This document shows positions 1 to 5,858 of a stretch of 7,957 nucleotides of DNA, one piece after another. Position 1 is the stretch's first letter. Every line of letters begins with the position of its first letter. The stretch comes from Spirochaetia bacterium (GTDB lineage Bacteria; Spirochaetota; Spirochaetia; Treponematales; Breznakiellaceae): contig BNVA01000091.1 in assembly GCA_025997755.1 (NCBI GenBank), positions 1-7,957 of the forward strand, read 5' to 3'. The position numbers and the translations under genes were made by a program. Below the pieces are notes generated by a model. The model worked only from the letters and a program-made list of their open reading frames with translations. It did not search any database and was not told where the DNA came from.

Positions 1-371
1 CTAAATTTTTTCACCGCCTCGCCATCGAGGTCGTCATAATGCTCAATTTTATAATTGAGTAAATCTAATGTTTTTTGTAATTCCGCCATACGCACTATAA
101 GGAGTTCCCGCTGTTCCTTTAATATTGTTTTGCGGCTTTCCTTTGTTTCTTCGCCACGTTGAAAAAGGCTTACATACTCAATCAATGCCTCTACAGGAAT
201 TCCCGCCTGACGCATACATTTTGCGAATCGCACCCACATACAGTCTTTCTCGCCATAATCACGGCTACCGCCCTTGTTCCGCGTTACAGGCGGAATCAAG
301 CCGATACGTTCATAATAACGCAGGGTGTCGGTTGATAAACCGTATTGTTCCCCCGTCTCGGCAATTGTCAT
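1..371 (-). CDS. MerR-family transcriptional regulator, AdhR-like (3' end outside window)
   Basis: DNA-binding activator/repressor of the MerR family; 123 codons are visible and the frame runs off the left edge without a stop. The N-terminus (MTIAETGEQYGLSTDTLRYY then ERIGLIPP) is the winged-helix MerR signature; the RDYGEKD...WVRFAKCMRQAGIPVEALIEY segment and the following charged helix (about residues 76-115) form the rest of the DNA-binding domain and the dimerisation coiled coil. The closest family I recognise is AdhR of Bacillus subtilis, whose single sensor cysteine is Cys52; here the KCMR cysteine is also residue 52, so thiol-based sensing of reactive aldehydes is a reasonable inference. 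The start is supported by GGAGGT at 376-381, four bases upstream. The gene is less AT-rich than the genes to its right, so it probably belongs to the older backbone. Its target other than its own promoter is not visible. Confidence 0.9.
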   Translation of the reverse strand, partial: MTIAETGEQYGLSTDTLRYYERIGLIPPVTRNKGGSRDYGEKDCMWVRFAKCMRQAGIPVEALIEYVSLFQRGEETKESRKTILKEQRELLIVRMAELQKTLDLLNYKIEHYDDLDGEAVKKF

Positions 372-398
372 TTTGACCTCCAAAAGTTCATTATATAC

Positions 399-429
399 AA
401 TATACAAGTTGGAGTCGGCTCCAAGTCAA
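399..429 (-). promoter_or_regulatory. MerR-type promoter and operator of the AdhR-like regulator
   Basis: Reading on the minus strand, -35 TTGACT (424-429) and -10 TATATT (399-404) are separated by 19 bp. This is the over-long spacer typical of promoters that MerR proteins untwist. A perfect dyad TTGGAG-N4-CTCCAA (409-424) fills the spacer, exactly where a MerR dimer binds. It lies directly upstream of the regulator gene, so autoregulation is expected. Confidence 0.85.
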
Positions 430-490
430 GTGTTTTTTGCACTTTTTTGAAAAATATTTTTCTTTTTTATGAAAAAAATGTTTTATTACA

Positions 491-518
491 TAAGCGGCGC
501 CACGGATGGCACCGCTTA
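491..518. other. Hairpin of the gene-free spacer (possible terminator)
   Basis: TAAGCGGCGCCA, a CGGA loop, then TGGCACCGCTTA form a 12-bp stem with one C-A mismatch. T-rich DNA follows on the plus strand only after about 15 bases (TTTTTT at 533-539), so terminator function is uncertain. The CCACGGA at its loop also occurs at the IS4 insertion site (5963 and 7453), where it seems to belong to the corresponding hairpin of the second composite repeat. Confidence 0.5.
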
Positions 519-670
519 TTCGTATATTTCAGGTTTTTTGTTGCTTCTTTATATTTTTTTTCAATATATTTGGGGCATTTCAAATTTCGCATAACGATAC
601 AAGATACAAGACGTTTTTGTGGCGCGAATAAGGAAACCGTAGGTTTCCAGTGGCACAAAAATGTACCGGA

Positions 671-713
671 GAAAAACCCCACTAAGGCGCTACTGCGCCG
701 ACTGGGGTTTTTC
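671..713. terminator. Bidirectional terminator-type hairpin in composite repeat 1
   Basis: GAAAAACCCC pairs perfectly with GGGGTTTTTC over 10 bp, and inside it GGCGC-TACT-GCGCC makes a second stem. The T-run lies at the 3' side on either strand, so it could end transcripts from both directions, including those of the nuclease gene on its right. Confidence 0.7.
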
Positions 714-740
714 GTAGGTCAAGCCGCTACTGCGGCGCAG

Positions 741-764
741 CGTATAGAGTATGTTATACGACGT
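741..764. repeat. Module-boundary hairpin A
   Basis: CGTATA...TATACG arms around the core, here ATAGAGTATGTTA rather than ATAGCGTATGTTA. It is the right end of composite repeat 1 and the left border of the nuclease module. The module side (754-770, TTATACGACGTGGGGGC) is the inverted complement of 1865-1881 at 15 of 17 positions. Confidence 0.8.
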
Positions 765-778
765 GGGGGCGTACCCCA

Positions 779-1795
779 TTATTTCTCCCAATATCTTTTG
801 TTCAAATATTCAATTAAACCACCATATTCTTTATTATCCAATGTTTTTAATAAATTTATTGGGTCAATAATTTTATATTTTTCTGTATGCTTTAAACAAT
901 CAATCCAAGTATCTTCCATGTTTTTTCTACTTGGTTTGTATATTTTTTCCAATAATTTTACATTCATACTGGGAATAATATGGATATGTATATAGTCAGC
1001 GGCTTTAATAGTTTCACTGTCACTATGTTTTATCATTTGCTCTGCCCATAAGGTTTGGCGCATAAGCTGATAAAATGGTTCAAAAAAGTACACGGAATTG
1101 CGATAATCTGGCAAATCTTTAAGATACAATGAGTTATTTATTAAATCGCTATACCTATCTAAACGCTCTTTACCTTTACCTTCTGCTCCCTTTACTTCAC
1201 CCTTCCTGTCTTCAACAGATTTATCTTGATTGTCATAATATTCAGTATATTTCCATTCAATCGGGATAATATATTTTTTCCCGTTATCATGTTTGCCGTA
1301 TATTAATGCATCAACAGAAGTGCAATTACTGCCACGGGTTGTTTGTAACTCGTGCAAATAATCTTTATCAGTGACGGACTCAAATTGTATATACCCAGGT
1401 AAATACTTATCTGTTGGAATAGGAAATATCTCTTTTATTCCTGGGCAAAATAGCTTCGCAATAGATAAAACCGTTTTTTCATCATGGCGTATTGGGAACA
1501 AATGATTAATGCAACACACTTGAGAAGATAAAGTATGTCCTGTTGGTTTATCACGCGGTTCTGATGCACGTGGAGTATGCCAAAAAGAAATATCGTTCTT
1601 CACAAAATATTCAAGAACATCATTGCGAATAGGTTCATAAATATTATTGATGCCATCAAGAATTATTTCATCTTTTGGATAATCCCTACCTTTATATTTG
1701 ATTATTCGGCCAGACTTTGCCCTGCCAAATAAATCTGTGGTATGAATCAACTCAATTGATTTAAGCCTTTCATGTTCACGATAATCCATTTTCAT
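779..1795 (-). CDS. PD-(D/E)XK nuclease-like protein, PGN_0703 restriction endonuclease type
   Basis: A 338-residue predicted DNA endonuclease. The nuclease core is visible as TSVDALI (Asp162) followed by IPIEWKYTE (Glu180, Lys182), the D-(n)-ExK arrangement of PD-(D/E)XK enzymes. HTLSSQVCCINHLFPI (88-102) and QLMRQTLWAEQM (243-254) match what I remember of proteins annotated as PGN_0703 family putative restriction endonucleases. No methyltransferase or DNA-recognition subunit is adjacent. No membrane segment or signal peptide is seen. It is alone in its module: the stop lies 8 bases from the left inverted end and the promoter 19 bases from the right one. The annotated ATG (1795) has only a weak ribosome site; Met3 (1789) is an alternative start. 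Family assignment is from memory; the fold assignment rests on the visible motif. Confidence 0.8.
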   Translation of the reverse strand: MKMDYREHERLKSIELIHTTDLFGRAKSGRIIKYKGRDYPKDEIILDGINNIYEPIRNDVLEYFVKNDISFWHTPRASEPRDKPTGHTLSSQVCCINHLFPIRHDEKTVLSIAKLFCPGIKEIFPIPTDKYLPGYIQFESVTDKDYLHELQTTRGSNCTSVDALIYGKHDNGKKYIIPIEWKYTEYYDNQDKSVEDRKGEVKGAEGKGKERLDRYSDLINNSLYLKDLPDYRNSVYFFEPFYQLMRQTLWAEQMIKHSDSETIKAADYIHIHIIPSMNVKLLEKIYKPSRKNMEDTWIDCLKHTEKYKIIDPINLLKTLDNKEYGGLIEYLNKRYWEK

Positions 1796-1816
1796 ATTCT
1801 TGCATCCAATTGAATA

Positions 1817-1845
1817 AGTATACCCATATATTTTATTTTTGTCAA
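1817..1845 (-). promoter_or_regulatory. Sigma-A promoter of the nuclease module
   Basis: On the minus strand TTGACA (1840-1845), a 17-bp spacer and TATACT (1817-1822): only one base from consensus. It lies about 22 bases upstream of the gene and 19 bases inside the module's inverted end, so the module carries its own promoter. Confidence 0.85.
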
Positions 1846-1864
1846 TACATTTCCAACCATTTTA

Positions 1865-1905
1865 GCCCCCATGTCGTATAGCGTATGTTATACGACGTAA
1901 AAACC
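1865..1905. repeat. Module-boundary hairpin B
   Basis: GTCGTATA (1873-1880) and TATACGAC (1889-1896) pair perfectly, and two G-T wobbles extend the stem to 11 bp. Bases 1865-1881 (GCCCCCATGTCGTATAG) mirror the start of the nuclease module at 754; bases 1888-1905 (TTATACGACGTAAAAACC) mirror the far end of the DUF488 module at 3824. No U-tract follows the stem on either strand, so it is not an ordinary terminator. Confidence 0.85.
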
Positions 1906-1926
1906 TTTTACCATTAATCTCTGCAA

Positions 1927-2364
1927 TTATAAATGAATAATTTTAATATTTTCAAAACGGTTGCTAAAATATTCAGCAACCAATCTTCTATGACATTTAT
2001 CAGGTGTGTCTTCGCTACATAACAAACATGCATCATTTAGAATTTTTGAGTCAATTTCCTTTTCAATTTTTCTTTCATATATTAATGCATTAAAATATCG
2101 TTCATAATCACTCCAATTAATTCTTTTCTTTTTGTATGCATCTAATATTTCTTTTGTAGGAGCAAATTGCGGCATGTATAAATAGGCAATTCCGCATATT
2201 TTTTTTAAAAAATATTCTAAATCTTGTTTTTTTGTAAAGCCGGTTAATTGTGATTGATTATTTAGACGTATATCAATAACAGTATTTATTTTATTTTCTA
2301 ACAATTTTTCAAAAAAATATTTTGCGGTCTTATGCGTATATCCAATTGTATATATAGTTACCAT
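1927..2364 (-). CDS. DUF488 family protein, short paralogue
   Basis: A 145-residue DUF488 protein; the biochemical role of the family is not firmly known to me. Hallmarks seen: N-terminal IYTIGYT, the strand ending VIDIR (Asp31, Arg33), and the C-terminal CSEDTPDKCHRRLVAEY (116-132) with the Cys-His-Arg triplet. It is last in a three-gene operon, beginning two bases after the stop of the larger DUF488 gene, with GAGG in that gene's last codons as ribosome site. It lacks the roughly 50-residue C-terminal extension of its neighbour and has LNNQSQLTGFTK where the neighbour has SIPRSGYKPEFS. The two are therefore diverged members, not a recent duplication. The hydrophobic core and conserved residues look intact. 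Confidence 0.88.
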   Translation of the reverse strand: MVTIYTIGYTHKTAKYFFEKLLENKINTVIDIRLNNQSQLTGFTKKQDLEYFLKKICGIAYLYMPQFAPTKEILDAYKKKRINWSDYERYFNALIYERKIEKEIDSKILNDACLLCSEDTPDKCHRRLVAEYFSNRFENIKIIHL

Positions 2365-2366
2365 TA

Positions 2367-2960
2367 TTATACCTCTTCCCGTTGCACATTATATGCGATT
2401 TTATTTCCTTGTTTATCATATGCAAGGTTTAACCGTTCCTCATCTGACATAAAAATATCATTTATATCTAATTTAAATTGCTTCAACAATCTATTTTCAG
2501 CCTTTAGATTTGGTTCAAGAACATTTTCAGAAATAATATGCTGAATGTTTAAATTATATGTTTTTAAATTTCTACAAACCAAAATATCACGATGACAAGA
2601 TAGGGGATCCTTTTCAGCACACAACAAACTGATAGAATATTTATTTAGGCCATTCAATATTCTCTCAAGACCTTGTTTAAAGATAGTTGTTTCCTTAATT
2701 TTATCATAACTAACACGTCCATTAATATAACAAGCTGGATCATTAATACGGGCACCACAATTATCTCCAAGAAAAACGTATTTTATGTCGTTATCTCTTA
2801 GTTGCCTTGTTAAATAATCTCTGGAAAATTCGGGTTTATAACCACTTCTTGGAATTGATCGAACATCTGCAATTGCTTCTACATTGTTGACTTTTAACGC
2901 TCTAATAAAAGCATTAATATCGTTAAAGGCGGCATATCCGATTGTATAAAGATTTTTCAT
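2367..2960 (-). CDS. DUF488 family protein, long paralogue
   Basis: A 197-residue DUF488 protein. Seen in order: LYTIGYAAF, DVRSIPRSGYKPEFS (Asp32, Arg34), LGDNCGAR (64-71), YINGRVSY (78-85), and LLCAEKDPLSCHR (112-124) with the family Cys-His-Arg signature; residues 145-197 form a charged C-terminal extension. Its ATG overlaps the stop of the dual-OB gene by four bases (ATGA) and has no strong ribosome site of its own, so translation is probably coupled. The conserved Asp-Arg, Gly-Ala-Arg and Cys-His-Arg positions suggest an enzyme active site, possibly acting on nucleotides or nucleic acids. That is inference from conserved polar residues only. Confidence 0.9.
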   Translation of the reverse strand: MKNLYTIGYAAFNDINAFIRALKVNNVEAIADVRSIPRSGYKPEFSRDYLTRQLRDNDIKYVFLGDNCGARINDPACYINGRVSYDKIKETTIFKQGLERILNGLNKYSISLLCAEKDPLSCHRDILVCRNLKTYNLNIQHIISENVLEPNLKAENRLLKQFKLDINDIFMSDEERLNLAYDKQGNKIAYNVQREEV

Positions 2961-3619
2961 AATATTGCCGCCGTAAATAAATACGCATTACCCTCGTAAA
3001 CTGGCCCAAGACTTACACAAATATATTTTGCCCCAATGGAATAGTCTCCTTCAGATTTTACTAAATATTCTTGCTCTTTTGATGGATCAGTCACAGGTAA
3101 TTTAAAATCTGTACCTCCATACTGAAAGCTACAACGGACCTTTTTATGCGGATTATTAAACTCTTTCCCTTCGGTTTTAACATGTATTGTACAGTCTATA
3201 TTTATTAAATACAATGAATTATGTATTTTCTGAACATCCAAGCTATTAATACGATCATTCCGTCCATTATATGACGAATTCCAATTTGACCATAGGCTTT
3301 TTGGCTTATCCTGCAGTTTTTTTAAATCTGTTAGCGCAATTGTGCCTTTTTTTATCCATTTTTCATTTGTGATTAGTAAATTCTCCGTTTGATGTAGTTT
3401 AGGAATTTTTTCCGAAAATGATATTTCAATTTTATCCAATACTTGAGCCAAAGTTCCATCCTCATATTTGCTTTGAAGATTGTCTATGGAATCTGCATCT
3501 CCGTTATTAACAGGACGAATCCAAGTACTCGTATTTGTAGAATCTTTACCTGCAATACAACGACCACCAGGCTTCCGTGAAGCAGCCAAACAGATTATGG
3601 TTTTTTTAAAATTCGCCAT
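2957..3619 (-). CDS. Dual OB-containing domain (DuOB) protein
   Basis: A 220-residue protein. The beginning (TIICLAASRKPGGRCIAGKD, then TWIRPVNNG at 32-40) and the end (ICVSLGPVYEGNAYLFTAAIL, 200-220) match what I know as the dual OB-containing domain. This is a beta-rich fold expected to bind nucleic acid or another ligand. There is no signal peptide or membrane segment. It is the first gene of the operon, with AGAGGAGT (3625-3632) five bases before the ATG and a near-consensus promoter about 140 bases upstream. The four-base overlap with the next DUF488 gene argues for a fixed stoichiometry or a complex. I recall DuOB and DUF488 genes as neighbours in computational surveys of prokaryotic conflict systems, but cannot confirm that here. 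Confidence 0.8.
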   Translation of the reverse strand: MANFKKTIICLAASRKPGGRCIAGKDSTNTSTWIRPVNNGDADSIDNLQSKYEDGTLAQVLDKIEISFSEKIPKLHQTENLLITNEKWIKKGTIALTDLKKLQDKPKSLWSNWNSSYNGRNDRINSLDVQKIHNSLYLINIDCTIHVKTEGKEFNNPHKKVRCSFQYGGTDFKLPVTDPSKEQEYLVKSEGDYSIGAKYICVSLGPVYEGNAYLFTAAIL

Positions 3620-3658
3620 ATAATACTCCTCTTTAATAACAAGCTATCCCATAATATA

Positions 3659-3718
3659 TTATAAGGATGTTTGTAATCCATAGTGTATAAATTTTATACA
3701 GTCTGATTCAAAATTCAA
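3659..3718 (-). CDS. Possible 19-codon leader peptide of the DuOB operon
   Basis: Between promoter and DuOB gene, AAGGAG (3727-3732) stands eight bases before a TTG that opens a 19-codon frame (MNFESDCIKFIHYGLQTSL) ending in TAA. The ribosome site is good, but the start is TTG and the peptide has no recognised family. It could be a leader that tunes expression, or chance in AT-rich DNA. Confidence 0.25.
   Translation of the reverse strand: MNFESDCIKFIHYGLQTSL
3684..3700. promoter_or_regulatory. Dyad in the DuOB operon leader (candidate operator)
   Basis: TGTATAAA-T-TTTATACA is a perfect 8-bp inverted repeat with a one-base centre. It sits within the transcribed leader, between promoter and DuOB start. 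Palindromes arise easily in AT-rich DNA, so regulatory function is only a possibility; no regulator gene lies in the module. Confidence 0.35.
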
Positions 3719-3729
3719 CGAATTAACTC

Positions 3730-3748
3730 CTTATAATTCATTTATAAG
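3730..3748. promoter_or_regulatory. Dyad just downstream of the DuOB promoter (candidate operator)
   Basis: CTTATAA-TTCAT-TTATAAG is a perfect 7-bp inverted repeat lying just after the expected transcription start (about 3752 on the minus strand). A repressor bound here would block initiation. Alternatively the RNA forms a weak 5' hairpin that partly hides the AAGGAG at 3727-3732. Confidence 0.35.
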
Positions 3749-3758
3749 ATTGTTATAC

Positions 3759-3787
3759 AGTATATTATATCTCAAAATTAGTGTCAA
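3759..3787 (-). promoter_or_regulatory. Sigma-A promoter of the DuOB-DUF488-DUF488 operon
   Basis: On the minus strand TTGACA (3782-3787), a 17-bp spacer and TATACT (3759-3764). It lies 36 bases inside the module's inverted end. The -10 box overlaps a small dyad TATAC-A-GTATA (3754-3764). No other promoter of similar quality is seen before the following two genes. Confidence 0.85.
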
Positions 3788-3823
3788 GTAACCACATAAT
3801 AGCGGTTTTATTTGGGAAAAATT

Positions 3824-3864
3824 GGTTTTTATGTCGTATAGCGTATGTTATGCGAAGTGCCAAA
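3824..3864. repeat. Module-boundary hairpin C
   Basis: Constant ATAGCGTATGTTA core with arms TCGTATA / TATGCGA, one pair being a T-G wobble. Bases 3824-3841 (GGTTTTTATGTCGTATAG) mirror 1888-1905 at 16 of 18 positions; bases 3848-3864 (TTATGCGAAGTGCCAAA) mirror 5905-5921 at 15 of 17. The stop codon of the following gene starts at the very next base (3865-3867). Confidence 0.85.
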
Positions 3865-5211
3865 CTACACGTTATTTTTCTTATCGACAATGGCTTTTAA
3901 TTTATCATAAGAAATTTTATTTTTTGGTTCTAAATAAGGGTTTAATACTTTCTCAATAGAAGTTCGTACACTACCCCACATATTATTATAATTCTCAATT
4001 ATATTCTTAGAACGTTCTTTTTTATCCAATTTTATTAAAGCACTAATATATTTTTTTTCTAAGTCGCCATCTCCTGAAAAGTGTCCCAAACCAATTAAAA
4101 TTGTGAAATTTCTAGCGAATGTTTTTTGTAAATATTCATTATAGCAATCCGAATTATTCAGATAATCCTGATATGCATTATCGTTAACAATGAAATTAGC
4201 ATTTAAGATATTATATCCAGAAACCATTGAATTTAATCCGGTAATAATTTTAGTTTCTGCTTGTCCTTTTGCCGTATCATTAGTTTTATTCATCTGATAT
4301 TGTATCAAATCATAACAGGCTCTAATTGCCAAATATTTGCCAATAGATACCATGTATTTCATCTTATCCCAATATAACAAATTTCTGTAAAAAGGTTGTC
4401 CTTCATTTTCTTTGGTATTAGATCGTGCTCGCGTAATATCAATTAAAGTTTGGTTAAAATAAGATGCAAAACTATGACGTTGTTTGTTGTCCTGTTGTTG
4501 ATTTAAATGAATATTATTATTAAAATCTTTATCTATCTGGTCTAATTCACCATTTTGCAAAAAAGACGCTATAGAATTCATATTTCTCATAGAATTACTT
4601 ATTTTATATCCTTTAATTTCTATCCATCTATCAAATAGATTGATTTTTTCATCAGTAGGCGTGTTGCTTAAGGAACACTCAGCCTCAAGGAAATTTCCAG
4701 ATGCATTATCAAAATCAAGCATATCAGTATATATTGATCCAAGTCTTGAATAAGCATCTGCAATAATTATATCATTAAACCATCCTTCATAAATACTGTT
4801 TTTTGATTTTATTTTTATATCTAGTGCTATATTTTTAGCTCTATTATATGGAGCCAAAGCATTTTTTTTATCAAACTTCATGCCAATTTTTTCTGCTTCT
4901 TTAAAACATTTAAAATAGTCTTCTATGTTTTTGCAGAAATTATGATTATTTATAATAAAACTCTTATCTCCAATAATAATTTTATCAAGTATCATATCCA
5001 AACTAATTTTTAACAATCCTCCGGCTGCCATACCAGCTACTGTGCCTACTGCATTATCTGAAACAAGCCCTCCAAGTATTCCTCCGGCAACCACTGGCAC
5101 CGTATTTTTAAAAAGTGTTTCAAATTTATCTCCATCAGATGCTACTGCTCGTAATAAATATTTTATAAACCAAGTTTGATCATCCTTGAACAACAATGAA
5201 AGGTTAGCCAA
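3865..5211 (-). CDS. Unrecognised protein with glycine-rich hydrophobic segment; 5' end severed by IS200-type element
   Basis: A 448-residue remainder of a gene I do not recognise. From the TTG at 5211, residues 38-68 are hydrophobic and glycine-rich (VAGGILGGLV then VGTVAGMAAGGLL). This resembles a glycine-zipper membrane segment or paired membrane helices. The rest is soluble-looking and mostly helical; about 110-175 (RAKNIALDIKIKSKNSIYEGWF...DAYSRLGSIYTDMLDFDNASGNF) has a TPR-like pattern. TTG is a poor start. In frame before it, 16 codons (NRFAIKVLETDEEYAK) look coding back to the IS200-type end, where an in-frame TAA occurs. Beyond the IS, a strong promoter, ribosome site and ATG with six codons remain. 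The original protein was probably about 467-470 residues. What remains may be silent or weakly expressed. A membrane-linked effector of a conflict system is a guess from architecture and context. Confidence 0.75.
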   Translation of the reverse strand: MANLSLLFKDDQTWFIKYLLRAVASDGDKFETLFKNTVPVVAGGILGGLVSDNAVGTVAGMAAGGLLKISLDMILDKIIIGDKSFIINNHNFCKNIEDYFKCFKEAEKIGMKFDKKNALAPYNRAKNIALDIKIKSKNSIYEGWFNDIIIADAYSRLGSIYTDMLDFDNASGNFLEAECSLSNTPTDEKINLFDRWIEIKGYKISNSMRNMNSIASFLQNGELDQIDKDFNNNIHLNQQQDNKQRHSFASYFNQTLIDITRARSNTKENEGQPFYRNLLYWDKMKYMVSIGKYLAIRACYDLIQYQMNKTNDTAKGQAETKIITGLNSMVSGYNILNANFIVNDNAYQDYLNNSDCYNEYLQKTFARNFTILIGLGHFSGDGDLEKKYISALIKLDKKERSKNIIENYNNMWGSVRTSIEKVLNPYLEPKNKISYDKLKAIVDKKNNV

Positions 5212-5277
5212 TTTTGCGTATTCCTCGTCCGTTTCTAAAACCTTTATTGCGAAGCGGTTGGTTTAATACCCCGCAGC

Positions 5278-5305
5278 TTGCTGCGGCTGAAAGCTATAGT
5301 ATAAT
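5278..5305 (+). promoter_or_regulatory. Possible tnpA promoter overlapping the IS left-end hairpin
   Basis: TTGCTG (5278-5283), a 16-bp spacer and TATAAT (5300-5305). The -35 lies in the left-end hairpin. The tnpA ATG (5312) is only six bases after the -10 box, so the transcript would be leaderless or nearly so. That fits the low expression usual for these transposases. Confidence 0.4.
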
Positions 5306-5311
5306 TGACGG

Positions 5312-5779
5312 ATGGGAAGTCAATTAATACGAAAAGAGCATAATGTAAGTCTAATAATGTATCACATAGTATGTCCAGCAAAGTATAGAAAGGCTGTGAT
5401 AACTGAAGATGTAGATAAGACTTTGAAAGAAGTATGTCTTGGGATAGAAGTACGATATGAGATAAAGTTTTTAGAAATAGGAACAGAGACAGATCATGTA
5501 CATTTTCTGGTGCAATCCGTACCCACATATAGTCCCGCATCAATCGTGCAAAAGATCAAAAGTATAACAGCAAAAAAGATATTTGAAAAATGTCCTGATG
5601 TAAAGAAGGCTCTATGGGGAGGAGAATTTTGGACTAGAGGATATTATATCAGCACGGTAGGAGAACATGGAACAGAGCAAACAATAGCGGAATATGTTAA
5701 GAATCAGGGACGAAAGATAGAAGATTACAAAGCAATACATGAAGTTAATGAGTTATGGTTGTTTCCTGGTCTAGCGTAG
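5312..5779 (+). CDS. tnpA: IS200/IS605 family transposase TnpA (HUH Y1 transposase)
   Basis: A 155-residue single-strand DNA transposase, the usual length. It carries the metal-binding HUH motif HVH (His62, His64, within TDHVHFLVQ) and the catalytic tyrosine Tyr128, followed four residues later by Gln132 (EYVKNQG), the same spacing as in the IS608 enzyme. KYRKAVI (24-30) and the WTRGYYISTVG strand (107-117) are also family features. It cuts and rejoins the IS ends as single-stranded DNA, recognising the two subterminal hairpins. All catalytic residues are present, so the protein may be active. No clear ribosome site precedes the ATG. It runs opposite to the gene it interrupts. Confidence 0.93.
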   Translation: MGSQLIRKEHNVSLIMYHIVCPAKYRKAVITEDVDKTLKEVCLGIEVRYEIKFLEIGTETDHVHFLVQSVPTYSPASIVQKIKSITAKKIFEKCPDVKKALWGGEFWTRGYYISTVGEHGTEQTIAEYVKNQGRKIEDYKAIHEVNELWLFPGLA

Positions 5780-5817
5780 ATTTCGAGGTCAAGCATACCG
5801 CAGAGCTCTGCTCTGCG

Positions 5818-5835
5818 GATTTTGATTTGTTCCAT
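5818..5835 (-). pseudogene. Severed 5' end of the module 3 gene (ATG plus five codons)
   Basis: On the minus strand AAGGAGG (5843-5849), seven bases, then ATG GAA CAA ATC AAA ATC, after which the sequence enters the IS200-type right-end hairpin. Joining it to the frame that resumes at 5259 gives MEQIKINRFAIKVLETD in frame; a join after codon 3 (MEQNRF) is equally in frame. This is the native start of the gene remaining at 3865-5259. The exact junction cannot be fixed without an uninterrupted homologue. Confidence 0.7.
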
Positions 5836-5858
5836 ATCTATTCCTCCTTGTCATTTAA

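Larger units (their letters stand above)
529..764. repeat. Composite repeat, copy 1
   Basis: A gene-free unit matched in the same orientation by 7481-7685. Shared blocks in order: TCAGGTTTTTT..TTGC (529), ATTTCGCATAACG (584-596), a degenerate TAC..GAC.TTTTTG..G block, a long terminator-like stem, a block beginning CAAGCCGCTACTGCGG (720), and a terminal hairpin ending in GTATGTTAT. From 720 to 757 the two copies agree at 36 of 38 bases by my count. The internal stem differs in sequence between copies but is fully paired in both. The unit ends at the left boundary of the first gene module. It could be a long recombination site, a non-autonomous mobile repeat or an untranslated structured RNA; the sequence does not decide. 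Confidence 0.7.
5260..5826 (+). mobile_element. IS200/IS605-type insertion sequence (single tnpA)
   Basis: A small HUH-transposase element. It has no terminal inverted repeats but a subterminal hairpin at each end, as this family does: left CCGCAG-CTTG-CTGCGG (5271-5286) and right CCGCAGAGC-TCT-GCTCTGCGG (5798-5818). No accessory tnpB gene is present. Ends are estimated to within about 10 bases: the flanking minus-strand frame resumes at 5259 (AACCGC), and the family normally ends shortly after the right hairpin (GATTTTGAT, to 5826). No target duplication is expected or seen. It interrupts the start of the module 3 gene. Confidence 0.8.

Noticed and set aside
345..995. 216-codon plus-strand frame across the spacer and the end of the nuclease gene
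   Set aside because: It runs through the terminator stem and repeat and antisense to a motif-bearing nuclease gene; its residues are low-complexity Phe/Ile/Leu and no ribosome site is seen.
1873..1898. Rho-independent terminator between modules 1 and 2
   Set aside because: The stem is followed by ATGGGGGC on the minus strand and GTAAAAACC on the plus strand, so no U-tract exists in either direction.
3595..3681. 28-codon ATG frame overlapping the DuOB start
   Set aside because: No ribosome site before the ATG; its latter part is the DuOB start region read in another frame.
5244..5543. 99-codon minus-strand frame under tnpA
   Set aside because: Antisense shadow of the well-supported HUH transposase; it begins inside it and has no family features.
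5271..5818. Boundary hairpins as REP-like targets of the resident IS200-type TnpA
   Set aside because: The IS end hairpins (CCGCAG stems) share no sequence with the GCGTATGTTA hairpins, so there is no sign that this enzyme acts on them.
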